DNA of 64,000 nucleotides, from positions 68,035,720 through 68,099,719 of the forward strand of contig OZ018323.1 in NCBI GenBank assembly GCA_963969495.1, given 5' to 3'. The notes beneath the pieces were generated by a model. That model was not told the DNA's origin, ran no database searches, and was given only the letters and a program-made list of their open reading frames with translations. Source of the stretch: Ceratothoa steindachneri. Lineage: Eukaryota; Arthropoda; Malacostraca; Isopoda; Cymothoidae. Made by a program: the position numbers and the translations under genes. Below are positions 10,182-21,074 of this stretch, piece by piece (position 1 is the stretch's first letter; each line of letters starts with the position of its first letter).

Positions 10182-11507
10182 TCAGGTTGAGGAATAAGTT
10201 CTTGCGTTTTTTTTAATGTTGTGTTGATTTAAGTTTTGTTGGCGTGATTTGTGCACATATTAAGAAACAATAATAAATAATGAGAGCAAAATTTGCAAAG
10301 GTTAGGCTACGTCTCTTAACAGCGTAGACTATTAGGCTTTTGCTTAGGCTACGTCTCGAAGTTGAGTAATTAGGCAATGCGGTTTATTTAAAAGTTGTGT
10401 TAATTTAATTTTTGTTCTGTACCCCTCAAAATGGAATGTCAAGTTGAAAGAAAGGCGCATTTTCGACACTTGCTGTTATTCATTTTCAATCGCGACGGGA
10501 ACAATGCAAACGCAGTCAAAGCTCGTCGCGATATTTGTGTTGTGTGCGGAGAAAATGCTTTATCAGAGAGGACAGCTCAATGGTGGTTTTTACATTTCAA
10601 TAACGGTCATTTCTATCTTAATATTAAGTTTGATGAAGATCGATTGAACGACCTCCTTCACGAAAATCCTCGTCAATCGACTAGAGAATTGGCTGTACAA
10701 TTGGCGTGTGATCAGAAAACTGTAGTGAATCACCTTCATTCGATGGGGAAAGTTAAAAAACTCGGTGCATGGGTTCCACACGCTTTGAGCGAAAGCAACA
10801 AACTTCAACGCTCCACGATTGCCGCAGGTTTGCTTGCTCGTCACAAGGCTACTCGTGGATCTAAAGACAGATTTCTTCACCGCATCATTACTGGCGACAA
10901 AAAGTGGTGTGTTTGTGTCAACATGAACCATCGAAAACAATGGCTTAGCCCCAATAAAAAAAACACTTCCGCGATTAAAGCAAGGACTTCATCCACGAAA
11001 GAGGCATCGTTTTTTTATGAGCTCCTTGCGAACAACGAGATTGTCAATGCAGAACTCTACGTTCAACAAATGTATCGACTCGCCGAAGCTATTCGTGAAA
11101 AGCGACCTCATCGACGTTATGGAGTCCTTCTGCAACATGACACTGCTCGTCCTAACATTGCCAATGTGACAAAAGACGACATCCAAACGCTTAATTTGGA
11201 AATCCTGCCCCATCCTCCATATTCGCCCGACTTGGCTCCATCGGATTTTTATCTGTTCCGATCGCTCCCCAACAATTTGCGCCGCGTTTCGTTCAATACT
11301 GATGTGGAATTAAGAACCTGGTTGGACGAATTCTTCGAGTCAAAATCCAAAAACTAGTTGAACGTTGGGAAAAGTCGTAAATAACAACGGAGAATACATT
11401 ATTGATTAACTTGCATATTGTTATCAATTAAAAAGGCAGTTTTTCTAAAATTGTTAATGGTAATGAATAAATTTGATAAAATCGCAAGAACTTATTCCTC
11501 AACCCAA
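10182..11507 (+). mobile_element. mariner element, 1326 bp, with TA duplication
   Basis: TA dinucleotides at 10180-10181 and 11508-11509 flank an element whose inverted ends read TCAGGTTGAGGAATAAGTTC (left) and TTGGGTTGAGGAATAAGTTC (right, inward). The interior holds a single transposase frame on the plus strand. It splits the minus-strand HFLHSHLD family gene between KAVLL and FNGKK, so it arrived later than that gene. Size and TA duplication match the mariner family. Confidence 0.95.
10431..11357 (+). pseudogene. mariner transposase (DD34D type), internally deleted
   Basis: The 308-codon frame begins MECQVERKAHFRHLLLFIFN and shows an N-terminal helix-turn-helix region (KARRDICVVCGENALSERTA, then FDEDRLNDLLHENPRQSTRE with VVNHLHSMGKVKKLG), the WVPHAL linker, and the catalytic domain. 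All three Asp positions are visible: GDKKW, LLQHDTARPNIAN and YSPDLAPSDFYLF. Family members have about 345 residues. The missing ones map to two gaps: the acidic-to-proline linker after NNGHFYLN, where a GRP-type stretch is expected, and the strand that normally carries a WW motif between STKEAS and FFYELL. Loss of that core strand probably makes the enzyme inactive, although the frame is open from start to TAG. It would catalyse cut-and-paste transposition at TA sites. Confidence 0.88.
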
Positions 11508-12329
11508 TAACACGGCTTTCAGACTCCTTGTAGAGCAGTCGATAAAGAGCCTCCATTTTTCAGGATGGCATTCCTTGCCCATGTGTCCCACAAGACCTGA
11601 AACATCATGGCAATACCCCATGTCATCTGTCTTAGTAAAGTACCGCACAAATTCCTGCTCTCGATGCCTATACCATGCAAAGTGTCTGCTGCATCTCAAA
11701 AGATTTTTCTCTGCTAACTTTGAGCCTAACAATTATGCAGATTCTTTTGACAACCCAAGATCTAGAACAAGGTTATCTAGCTCACTTTGTTCAAACAACT
11801 GAGGGCTTTTCCCACGGTTCCTGGTAGGGTTAAACTCTAAATCCACATCTGCATCTTCTTGGTCACTACTTGAAGAGTTACTAGAACTGCTACGGTGCAC
11901 ATTCTCAGGACATGTTGGTACTGGGACGTCATCACTGTGTGGTACAGGTCGCATAGCTGATGGAATGTTTGGATATTTAATGTGTTTCATGCTTTTAGCA
12001 TTCCTCCCCAGCGGTTTCACCATACAAAAATAGCAGTCATCATGGTGATTTTTAGGTTCCCGCCAAACCATTGGTATACCAAATGGCATTGACTTACGTT
12101 TCCCTTTAATCCAATGGCTGAACCGAGAAATACAGTTCACACAGGCAAAGTGAGGAGCTCATGGCTTGTCCTGATCTCCTAGTTCAATGGCAAAGTAGGC
12201 ACGATACAGACGTTTTACTGAAGATGTGATAGTGCGCTTCTGTTTTGAGGGTGTGTACTTTCCGCATATGTAGCAGAGCTAGTCAGGATGGTTCTTTCAA
12301 GTCTACGTCATCCTTCAGTTAATCTGCAA

Positions 12330-13300
12330 CAAAATAAATAAACATAAGACACAGTCAATGATTACACGCAGACATTACACAGTAATAATTCATACATAGT
12401 TGCCTATGCACCTAGCTCTATAACACATGCTGTGCAACACAAAAACTAGAACCACATGAGCAAAACGAATACTACCACAATGTTCAGCACACAATATTGG
12501 TCTGGAAAATGATATTGTCATTTATGTTCCATTTTTGAGGCAGTCTAGTGTTATTCTTGATCAAATTGACAACCGACAAGATAGTTTCCAACCGAAATAG
12601 ACAAAAAACCCGATCATGATAACTTAACCGAATAAAACAAACTTAACCTAAGAAGACTACTTACCAGAAATAAACATAAGGAAACAGAAGGAAAAAAACA
12701 AGACACTAAGAATCAAAAACATAACAATAAACTAACGATACGAAAACAAGAACAATTTACACTAACGCTAAACAAACACGATTAAAACAAAGAAACAACC
12801 TAATAATATAAATATAAGAAATACACATCAAGAATAAGAAAAACAATTAACCAAACATACGTCAAGGACACAATAAGAAAAACAAACAACGAATTTAAAG
12901 GCTTAAATGCCAAATTATAGATATATATGCATGCAGATACACCCACAAAGGAAAAGTGAAAATCGATTCCGAGGGCTTTCGTCTTTATTCTTAAAGAACT
13001 TTTCAAGAAATGAACAGGAGGCAGGACATACATGCATTAAATAGTGGAAGGGGGGATTAGATTATTCACCTTTGAACCCTAATTAGGGGGTACAAAATCC
13101 TGAAACAACTTTATTTGAAATTTCATGTATGTAGTGATAATGGGGTCTAGCTTGAACAAACCAGGACTAAGATTACAATTTGGGAACGCGTTAATGGAGA
13201 TACATTCTAATATATTTCGCGAAATATAATTACTGCATTTTAGGAGTGGTTTATCACTGTTCCAGTTAATGCTATGGTTAAGATTGTACATTTTTAGAAA
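12330..13300. other. A-rich spacer, no gene seen
   Basis: From about 12600 to 12900 the plus strand is unusually rich in A and C with many aaac/aaca words. No conserved peptide is visible; open frames here are low-complexity. A pyrimidine-rich stretch ending TTGCAG on the minus strand (12321-12335) could be the 3' splice site of the first exon of the broken gene to the left. Confidence 0.4.
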
Positions 13301-13305
13301 AAGCG

Positions 13306-13660
13306 CAGATTATTCACTGTGATTACGTACATTGGCTTGATGTTGCTTAACCCGGACATCTAGTTCTTTCCCAGTTTGTTCATAATAACATTTTTTACAG
13401 TTGTTGAAGCCTATCGAATAAACAATGCCAGGTCAGCGTGGGTGAATATTTTGACAAGGATGCGATAAATTGTAGTCTCGTACTTAAAAATAACATTTAT
13501 GTTCAGAGTCCTAAGTAAACGAGGTAATTTAATGGAAATATGGTTATAGGGTAAAACTAATAAAAAATTTTTTTTACTATAGACAAACCGGGAAAGAACT
13601 AAATAGATGTCCGGGTTAAGCAACATCAAACCAATGTACGTAATTACAATGAACAATCTG
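13306..13660. mobile_element. 355-bp inverted-repeat element with ~79-bp arms
   Basis: The arm at 13306-13384 starts CAGATTATTCACTGTGATTA and its partner, 13581-13660 read inward, starts CAGATTGTTCATTGTAATTA. They share gtacattgg, gatgttgcttaacccggaca and agttctttccc. A 4-base insertion and a few substitutions separate the arms, with about 196 bp of unique AT-rich sequence between. A short related piece (gattattcacctttgaaccc) occurs at 13057. I saw no obvious flanking target duplication, so the exact ends and superfamily stay open. Confidence 0.75.
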
Positions 13661-13769
13661 GTATGTGATCACATACGAGTACCTATATGCATGATTATCT
13701 CATCATCGCCTATACCCATACCCACGGCTCCCATCTTTGAATACAATAACACGAAAGGGTAGGAGTTCA

Positions 13770-15480
13770 TGAGATACATAACCAAGAACACGCCACGCAA
13801 CCACAATCAGAAGAACACCAATCCAGAAGAAGTAGATGACCACTGGGGCATAATAATGGACACAATAGTCACAACTCGCAATCTACATCTACCACGCAAA
13901 AACTACACATTTATAAAACACTTCTCTATACCCACAGGGAGACTCATTACACAATATAACAGCCATTACAACAGAACTCACGACAACAAAACATCACACT
14001 CCTACGCGCCCGCATCCTATGGTGCGTACAGCTAGACGGGAACCACCAGTGACGCAAGTTTACCAGCATCGCGGACAACATTCGCTGCACTGTCCCCTTC
14101 TATTTCTGGCGGCGCACAAAGCGGATGTTAGGCACAGACCCAACCAAACCTATCACCCTCGAGATCAACAACCGAACACTCACTGATACCATTGACATCC
14201 TTGACGCATTTAGCTCCCAATGGGACACGCTGCATACACATAACCCACCCAAAGGACACGCACAAAAGCAGTTCCAGGAAGTCCAGGAATGGTGCCAGTT
14301 CCATACTCACGAGCTAAGGCCCGCCCCCTGATACGAATGGAGATGCTCAATAACGCAGATATACTAACTACTACCACTATGGTCAAGGGAACAAAACACT
14401 ACATCAAATCAAACGCGCTCCCGGCCTTCGGCCTAATAGCCACATTAATCTACCTAGGCAAAATACTCGAACGAATGGTCAACTCTCGTCTCTGGAATTT
14501 TCTGGAAGAGAGGAAGTGGTTCTCCTCCGGTCAATTCGGGTTAAGGTAGGGCAGGTCTACTCAAGCGGCTGTGAACATGTTCATGACATCTTACAAAAAG
14601 CAAGACTCCATTGGAAACTAGTCAACAACCCGGAGCTACCTCTTTGTACCAGAAGACTCTTTTCTCACTACATCACATACCGGAGGTGTCACATAAAATA
14701 TAATACCACTACATCACTTCCATTCACAACACGCCCATGAGTACCCCATAGCAGCGTATTGTCACCCAAATTATACATAATGTTCATAAATGACACCCTA
14801 CGCCCAACCGAAAAATGCCGACACACTTACAAAGTGTGCTAAGCCGACGATGAGACCATTCTTGTTTGCGGCCGTGGACCAGGCACGATCGTACACCATG
14901 CACAAATAATACTAAACGACAAGGACGAGTTGTTCATTGCCACGAATCCTCAGAAGACAGGTGACACTATATGGCGCAAGCGTTCATTACATGCATAACC
15001 TACAGATTTACTCAATTACACAAAGCCGTAACCACATAGACCCTACAATACTCACCTTCACACCTCAGACCAAAATCCTAGGGGCAACATTTGACAAGTA
15101 CCTAAGATTCCACTTGCATCAACATATAATACAAGCAAGGGCCGAGCACACAAACAAAATGTTGGGTAGGTTTCACCCTGCCGGCAAATAATTACAAGTA
15201 CGCCTATAAAAAACTTTAGTAAGATCACTTCTCACATACGCCCGAGTGACACTCGTATCTGCCAGTGACAGATATCAGGGGAAGGCTCAGCACATTCAGA
15301 ACTCCGCACTAAGGCGCCCATGTTGCTCTCCCCTGTACACATCAATGACCACACTCTACGAAAACAATAAATTATGATTTCTTAACACATACACACACAC
15401 CGGCCTAGCAAAAAGCTGGGGAAACTCGTCAGAGACCCCATGTACATGAAAGACTACATTGTGATGGCACTGCGACATCC
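13770..15480 (+). pseudogene. Degraded Jockey/I-type non-LTR retrotransposon (RT)
   Basis: Fragments in the right order for a LINE ORF2 appear on the plus strand. SQWDTLHTHNPPKGHAQK (14210-14270) is a pre-RT linker. LGKILERMVNSRLWNFLEE then FSSGQFGLR (14450-14545) are RT motifs. In another frame, FINDTLRP near 14782 with ADDETILVCG near 14842 is the catalytic palm box. TKILGATFDKYLRFHLHQHI and RAEHTNKMLGRF (15068-15175) are thumb motifs. LTYARVTLVSASDRYQG and HIQNSALR (15230-15310) are the RT tail. Many frameshifts and stops are present. Start and end are approximate. Confidence 0.7.
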
Positions 15481-15489
15481 CACAACCCA

Positions 15490-16190
15490 TGACCACCCGC
15501 AACCAATACCACTCTACAGATAAGTAGGCAGCATCATGAATAAAGCGTTTCCATGTATGCGTGCCTCTCTTTCCACCACCCTCCGTCCTTCCGCTCTAGT
15601 CATAAAACACATCGCATTGGTGTCTAGCTACCGACCTGTTAACTCTCCCTATCCCCTCTTAAGTTTTTTCCGAACATTTTTCTCTACGATTAATTGTTCT
15701 TCTGTGGCCTCTACAATGATCCCTCTCTGTTCTTTCTATACACACATTGCATTAAAACACTTTAGGAAAGTTGCATGCCCTTTTCATTACTCCCAAAATT
15801 CACAGCCTAGGGGCTTAAACCTTAAGACTATAATGGGAAAATAAAAAAAAAATAAGACTTAAAGATGCCTCTGGCTGTAATGACAACCCTCTCCAAACTT
15901 ACTGAGTCAGAAGAGGACATTAGAAACTTTATAAAATATGTTCTTTGAGAAATACAGGCAGCCGAAATGTCTAGCTTTGTGTACCAGCTGGGAAAAGCCC
16001 CTTGGGTTCCATTGCCCCACTCTTGCAGGATCTTCGTACGTATTTCTAAAATTACTTCGGCAATCCAATCTATTTTGAAAGTGAGAGTAAATGTACGTTT
16101 TATGTTGTGAATTATTTTAACCACACACACATACCCTTCGTTTTTTATTAAGTATTTTCCTGGGTGGAAGAGAATGAGAGAAAGGATTGA
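15490..16190. other. No recognised feature
   Basis: Two overlapping open frames (plus near 15536-15844, minus near 15828-16130) have no motif I can name. They are probably chance or remnants of untranslated LINE sequence. Confidence 0.3.
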
Positions 16191-16194
16191 GCTA

Positions 16195-16950
16195 ACAAGG
16201 TCTGCTGACCAAAAAGTCGCGTGCTCTCACTTATTCTGACTTATGATCTTACAACCTTCGGAACATTCAATAATTCCTGGACTAACCTTGGGAAGACCTT
16301 GGCAATTCTGTCATTCAAAAGTGATTGTAAAACGATATAAGGGTTTCAGATTTTGTAGAATCGGCCGAATAGTTAAGATGTTATTGCCAAAACAATATAA
16401 TTCCTGGGTTAACCTTGGGAGGACTTTGCCAACTATATTATACGAAAAAGAATGTGAAACAACATAAGGGTTTTTAATTTCATTAGAATCGGTCGAATAG
16501 TTATGATGTTATTGCCAAAAGAAAATAATTCCCGGGCTAACCTTGGCAATTATATCATTCGAAAGAGAATATAAAACAACATAGGGGTTTCCAATTTCGT
16601 TAGAATCGGCCAAATAGTTATGATGTTATTGCTAAAACAAAATAAATCCGGGCCTAACCTTGGGGGACTTTGTAAATTATGTCATTCGAAAGAGAATGTA
16701 AAACAACACAGGAATATCGAATTGCGTTAGAATTGGCCGCATAGGTATTATGTTATTGCTAAAACAAAATAATTCCCGGGCTACCCTTGGGAGGACTTTG
16801 GTAATTATATAATTTCGAAGAAAATGTAAAACAACATAAAGGTTCCAAGTTTTGTTAGAATCGACCGAATAGTTACAATGTTATTAAAAAAAAAATCCAA
16901 ACGTGGACAGACCGACATAGTGAGATGTAAAGTCGCTCGCGACTAAAAAG
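16195..16950 (+). mobile_element. Helentron/HINE-like repeat with ~120-bp minisatellite, copy 1
   Basis: The block opens with aacaagg, tgctgacc and aaaaagtcgcgtgctctcac. About six degenerate units of roughly 120 bp follow, each with aattcc-ggg-taaccttgg-agga, then gaaagagaatgtaaaacaac, then agaatcggccgaatagttat. It closes with gaccgacatagtgagatg and the palindrome agtcgctcgcgactaa. The same start, unit and end occur at 18316-19075 (reversed) and 38893-39896, so this is one dispersed element and not simple satellite DNA. A short hairpin next to the 3' end, no obvious target duplication and a central tandem array fit non-autonomous Helentrons (HINE/DINE-1 type). No Rep/helicase gene is present. 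Confidence 0.6.
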
Positions 16951-18060
16951 AAACTAAAATCAAAGAGTAAATTAATGATAAGAAAAGGTTGGGTATAGTA
17001 TCTTCTCACTTCAGATAGGAGTTGGGAGAGGTGGTACAAGTTTCACTAGAAACGATGTTCTGGTTCATTTGGTTTGGATGTGGGTACCAGGGCGCACATC
17101 AGCTGACTTATTATCCAGTGTGAGAGTTATAAAATTAATCCATCTTTCAAAAATAATTACAATAAGGTAAAATTAGAATCTGACCTAACCACTATAGTAT
17201 TTGGTTATTAATGGGATTTATTTTTGGTTAATAAATCAGCTTAAATAGCTATTAGAAAACCATTACCATAAATTTTGAGTTTAGATGGAATCGTCGTCTG
17301 CTAGTTTTTAGGCCTACGACTAAAGTGAAATTAATTCTGAACTAGGTTTTTAAGAAAAACAATTAAACAAATATAAATATATTCACAAAATTAACGAATG
17401 CACAATGAGAATTGAATTAGGAATACAATGTAAGATGCGGTAAAGTAAATATAATAAAGTAACTGATTTAAAGTAACAAGATGTAAAGTAACTAATATAT
17501 GAAATGAATATGTTGTAAAGTAATATGTGGAGTGAAAGTGAAAAAGAAGGAGACTATGATGGACTGAATTGGGGTCTGCAATACGAGAAGTAACCAAAAT
17601 TAGGGCATACTCTCTCATGGCAGTTTGCAGAGAATAATTGTGAGAGGATGAGGAATTAAACTAAGTATGATTTGTTTGGAGTTAAATGAATAAATATTTC
17701 TAGAAGGAATGATTACCGACCTTTATGCTGAGAATGGCGAGAGACGAATAAGAGATACTCGTGTTCAATTCGGTTGAGCTGAAAGCGTGTGTTTGTTTGT
17801 GTGTGCGTGAAATTCTAAGAGATGTTATTTGAACCAGTACGTTAAATGAAATCAGTTTTTCGTCACAGGATATTTGAATTATTAAAGGTTAAATAAATTA
17901 AAAGAATTGCAAAAGGTTATGGATAAAATAATTGAATGATTGAATTGACAATTTAAGTAAAATAAATGAATGAATTATTAAGTTTACATAAATTTGCATG
18001 AATGATTTAATTGACAAAAGTTAAGTAAAGAGAATTGAATGATTTGAATTTTATACATGA
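16951..18060. other. No recognised gene; AT-rich
   Basis: The interval lies between the first element copy and a long TA tract. I see degenerate AT-rich sequence with repeated aaagtaa words near 17430-17530 but no conserved coding. Confidence 0.4.
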
Positions 18061-18067
18061 TAAATGA

Positions 18068-18216
<149 letters not shown>

Positions 18217-18315
18217 TTTCCCAGGAGGATTTTATTATGGGAATGCACAGAGGGCATTGCTCTACCACTACACAAATATTAATTAATGATATATATTTTC
18301 CTCCTAACTTGGTGT

Positions 18316-19075
18316 TTTTAGTCGCGTGCGACTTTATATCTCAGTATGACGGGCGGTCGATCCCCGTTTTTCTTATTTAGGGGGAGGTAATAGCATTGTA
18401 ACTATTCAGCCGAATATAACAGAATTTGAAACCCTTATGTTGTTTTTTATTTTCTTTTGAATGATATAATTGCCAAGGTCTTCCCAAAGTTAGCCCAGGA
18501 ATTATTTTGTTTTAGCAATAACATCATAACTTTTCTGCTGATTCTAACAAAATTTGAAACTCTTTATGTTGTTTTACATTCTCTTTCGAATTATATAATT
18601 GTCAAATTCCTCCCAAGGGTAGCCGGGGAATTATTTGGCAATAACATCATAACTTTTCTGCTGATTCTAACAAAATTTGAAACCTTTATGTTGTTTTACA
18701 TTCCCTTTTGAATGATATGATCGGCAAAGTCCTCCCAAGGTTAGCCGGGGAATTATTTGGAAATAATATCATAACTATTCGGCCGATTCTAACGGAATTT
18801 CAAACTCTTATGTAGTTTTACATTCTCTTTCGAATAATATAATTGCCAAGTCCTCCCAAGGTTAGCCGTGGAATTATTTCGCAATAACATCATAACTATT
18901 CGGCAGATTCTAACGGAATTTCAAACTCTTATGTTGTTTTACATTCTCCTCGAATGTTATAATTGCCAAAGTCCTCTCAAGGTTAGTTTGCTAATTATTG
19001 AAAAGTTTGAAGGTAGTATGGTCATAAATCAGAATATGTAAGAGCACGCGACTTTGCTCAGCAAACCTTGTTATA
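18316..19075 (-). mobile_element. Helentron/HINE-like repeat with ~120-bp minisatellite, copy 2
   Basis: This is the reverse-oriented counterpart of 16195-16950. Its 3' end is at the left (agtcgcgtgcgacttta, then gacgggcggtcg), and about six units with ttctgctgattctaac, then aacatcataac, then cttcccaa follow. Its 5' end is at the right (gagcacgcgactttgctcagc, then ccttgttat, split here for length). Unit divergence is moderate. Together with copy 1 it makes a large imperfect inverted repeat around the (TA)n tract. Confidence 0.6.
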
Positions 19076-19380
19076 TTATATTGCACTACACATCAGCATA
19101 CTTCTTGTTTACCTTTGATCTCTTATTATCTCTCTTTCTCTCTGTTTAATTGACTTCTGAGGATAAATTTACATCATTTTCAGTATTTAAATGCATAATT
19201 AAATCCTTTCCTGTATATGAAAATGTATTTTCAAATTCATTTATATCCAAGTATTTAAATGCGCATTTAAAATACTTTGTAATTTATGATCAGCACTCGC
19301 CTTGCTAGATGGCCAAGTTAATTGATATTTTAAATTAGTCTGTTGCTTTTCATCCTTTTAAAATGTCAATTATTGTGTTA

Positions 19381-19402
19381 CACACACACACTCTCTCTCT
19401 CG
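19381..19402. repeat. Short (CA)n/(CT)n microsatellite
   Basis: Five to six CA units run directly into CT units. No gene is nearby. Confidence 0.8.
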
Positions 19403-20029
19403 TGAGTATATTTATTTATTTATATAAGTCAAGGACTTTATTTAAGGATATTAATTAGGTACAAATGACTGTGTGCAAAGAGTTCAAAGGTGGATGATTA
19501 ACGGTCAATATAGGGGTGAAAAAGGACATGAATCTTGAAGTATTTGTACTGTGTGATAGAACGGTTTGAGGCCGCTTAATTTCAACCGTTATCACATGTT
19601 GTTTAAAAACACGATGCTACCCACGTGCATCTTCGCCTTGAAGCCGGGCGCATTATCGCCGCCACCTGAGTCAATGTTTAACCAAGGAGGTTTATCTTTC
19701 CCCGTTTCGCCCCATGCTCCGGCCTCGCCAGATTGAGTTAGGCTTATGGGCAGATAAGGTATTGTTCTCAGGCGTGGCTGTGCATTCCCTCGAAGCCCCA
19801 CTCCATTGTCCCCTACGCCAAGGGGATGGCTCGACTATTTATACGGAAACTTTACCACTAAGAGCAGATTCGAGATCCAGAATTTCTTCGCGAGACATCT
19901 CTACGATCCAGTCTCACCTTGTGCACCAAAGCGCCCTCTACCTCGAGATCCACCCTCATTGTCCAGAAGAGGCCAATATCCCTTGAGTGCCAAGGTTCGA
20001 GCCTTTAAAACGCCAAGTCCACAAGGCTT
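19403..20029. other. Unassigned GC-richer sequence, possibly LTR or LINE UTR
   Basis: From about 19600 the base composition shifts to GC-rich, with overlapping open frames on both strands that show no conserved motif. The block continues through a tandem repeat and ends near 20690 with an aataaaa signal and a TTTATTAA tail, as in a retroelement LTR or 3' region. I could not find a partner copy. Confidence 0.25.
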
Positions 20030-20345
20030 CCTCTGTTGTTCAGAAAGAGAACAACGTTAGAACAGCCATTGTTCTTTGAGCCCGTTGACAAGAAACGGTT
20101 CTCACCCTTCCCCCCTGTTTTTCAGAAAGAGAACAACATTAGAACAGCCATTGTTTTTTGAGCCCGTTGACAAGAAACGGTTCTCACTCTTCCCCCCTGT
20201 TGTTCAGAAAGAGAACAACATTAGAACAGCCATTGTTGTTTGAGCCCGTAGACAAGAGACGGTTCTCACCCCCTGTTGTTCAGAAGAGAACAACGTAGAA
20301 CAGCCATTGTTCTTCAAGCCCGTTCGCCAAGAAACGGTTCTCATT
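20030..20345. repeat. Tandem repeat, ~82-bp unit, four copies
   Basis: Units begin at about 20033, 20116, 20197 and 20273. Each carries ctgttgttcagaaagagaac, then agaacagccattgtt, then gagcccgttgacaag, then aaacggttctca. Within each unit gttgttc and gaacaac form a small hairpin. The last unit is shorter (gaagag for gaaagag). The array lies in a C-rich block that may be untranslated retroelement sequence. Confidence 0.88.
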
Positions 20346-21074
20346 CCCAAGACGCCACGTCAGGATCATTTAATTCCCCCCCCCCCCTTCGGCTGGAACT
20401 CGCCAGCGGACCGAAGATTCTTTCACGTCACCTTCCTCTGCACAACAAGTGTAATTACGTAAGCTGAACGTTACCTTTGAGTATTTAACCCTTTTATCAA
20501 CCCTATCCTGTGCTTTAAATGGTTTAGCGAACCATCCCATCCCTTTAATTTTTATTTGTTTTACCTTTTTAAATCTCTTCCAAATCTTAATCCTTGGATT
20601 AGCTAGATTCCCAACGACCCTTTCCATTCTCTGTTTATGTCAATATTTTCCGTCTTGTGTGTTGTTGATAGTTTTTATTAATAAAACTCTATTTTATTAA
20701 TGATAGCCATATTATTATCCTTGAGCTCAGTTCCACTTCTTAAGCATATTGAAGATAAATAACCTCGGTCAACCAGACACCACGCACTCTAAATATAATT
20801 GAATAAGTTCCCTCAATGAATAGTCATATATGGTATATCGTCGAGAGTCCATTCTACGACATACTGCATGTGGAGTGATAGGAGTAGGAACTGGTTGCGT
20901 TGTATGTAGGTTGCGAGAGTATGTAGTGGAATCCGAGAAGAAGAGCGCAGGATTTAGAAAAGATAGCTAAGTTAAAACCTTTATGTAGTAGTAACCTGTA
21001 GTAACAGTTGCAGTGTCTTAGGAGGGCTAGGAGAAGGAGGGTTGTTGTCGCATGTGAATCAAGCGAAATGCTTA

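Larger units (their letters stand above)
8802..12300 (-). pseudogene. Uncharacterised repeat-associated protein family (CYICG... HFLHSHLD), broken
   Basis: On the minus strand the pieces come in this order. A zinc-binding start reads CYICGKYTPSKQKRT with CVNC about 45 residues on (12275-12130). Then FGIPMVWREPKNHHDDCYFC and PSAMRPVPHSDDVPVPTCPE, an acidic/Ser-rich linker, NLLRCSRHFAWYRHREQEF and WRLFIDCSTRSLKAVLL follow (to 11510). After a mariner insertion come FNGKKVASLPIAYSVTLKET, CLLCGDLNVLSILLGLQGG, HPCFLCLWDSRADC and LLPPLHIKLGLMKNFVKAL (10170-9793). The end carries IKMHFLHSHLDYFPANLGDF, GERFHQDISEME and GNWGVLIMADFCW, then a basic tail KRKSRTRAFEGE. I recognise this layout as a protein family repeated in arthropod genomes, function unknown; Cys/His clusters and copy number suggest transposon origin. 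Damage includes TGA for Trp near 12160, a frameshift near 11733, the mariner, a TGA after ALPKD and a tandem duplication. Confidence 0.7.

Noticed and set aside
10590..11213. Minus-strand frames across the mariner
   Set aside because: The plus strand holds all transposase motifs; these are shadows.
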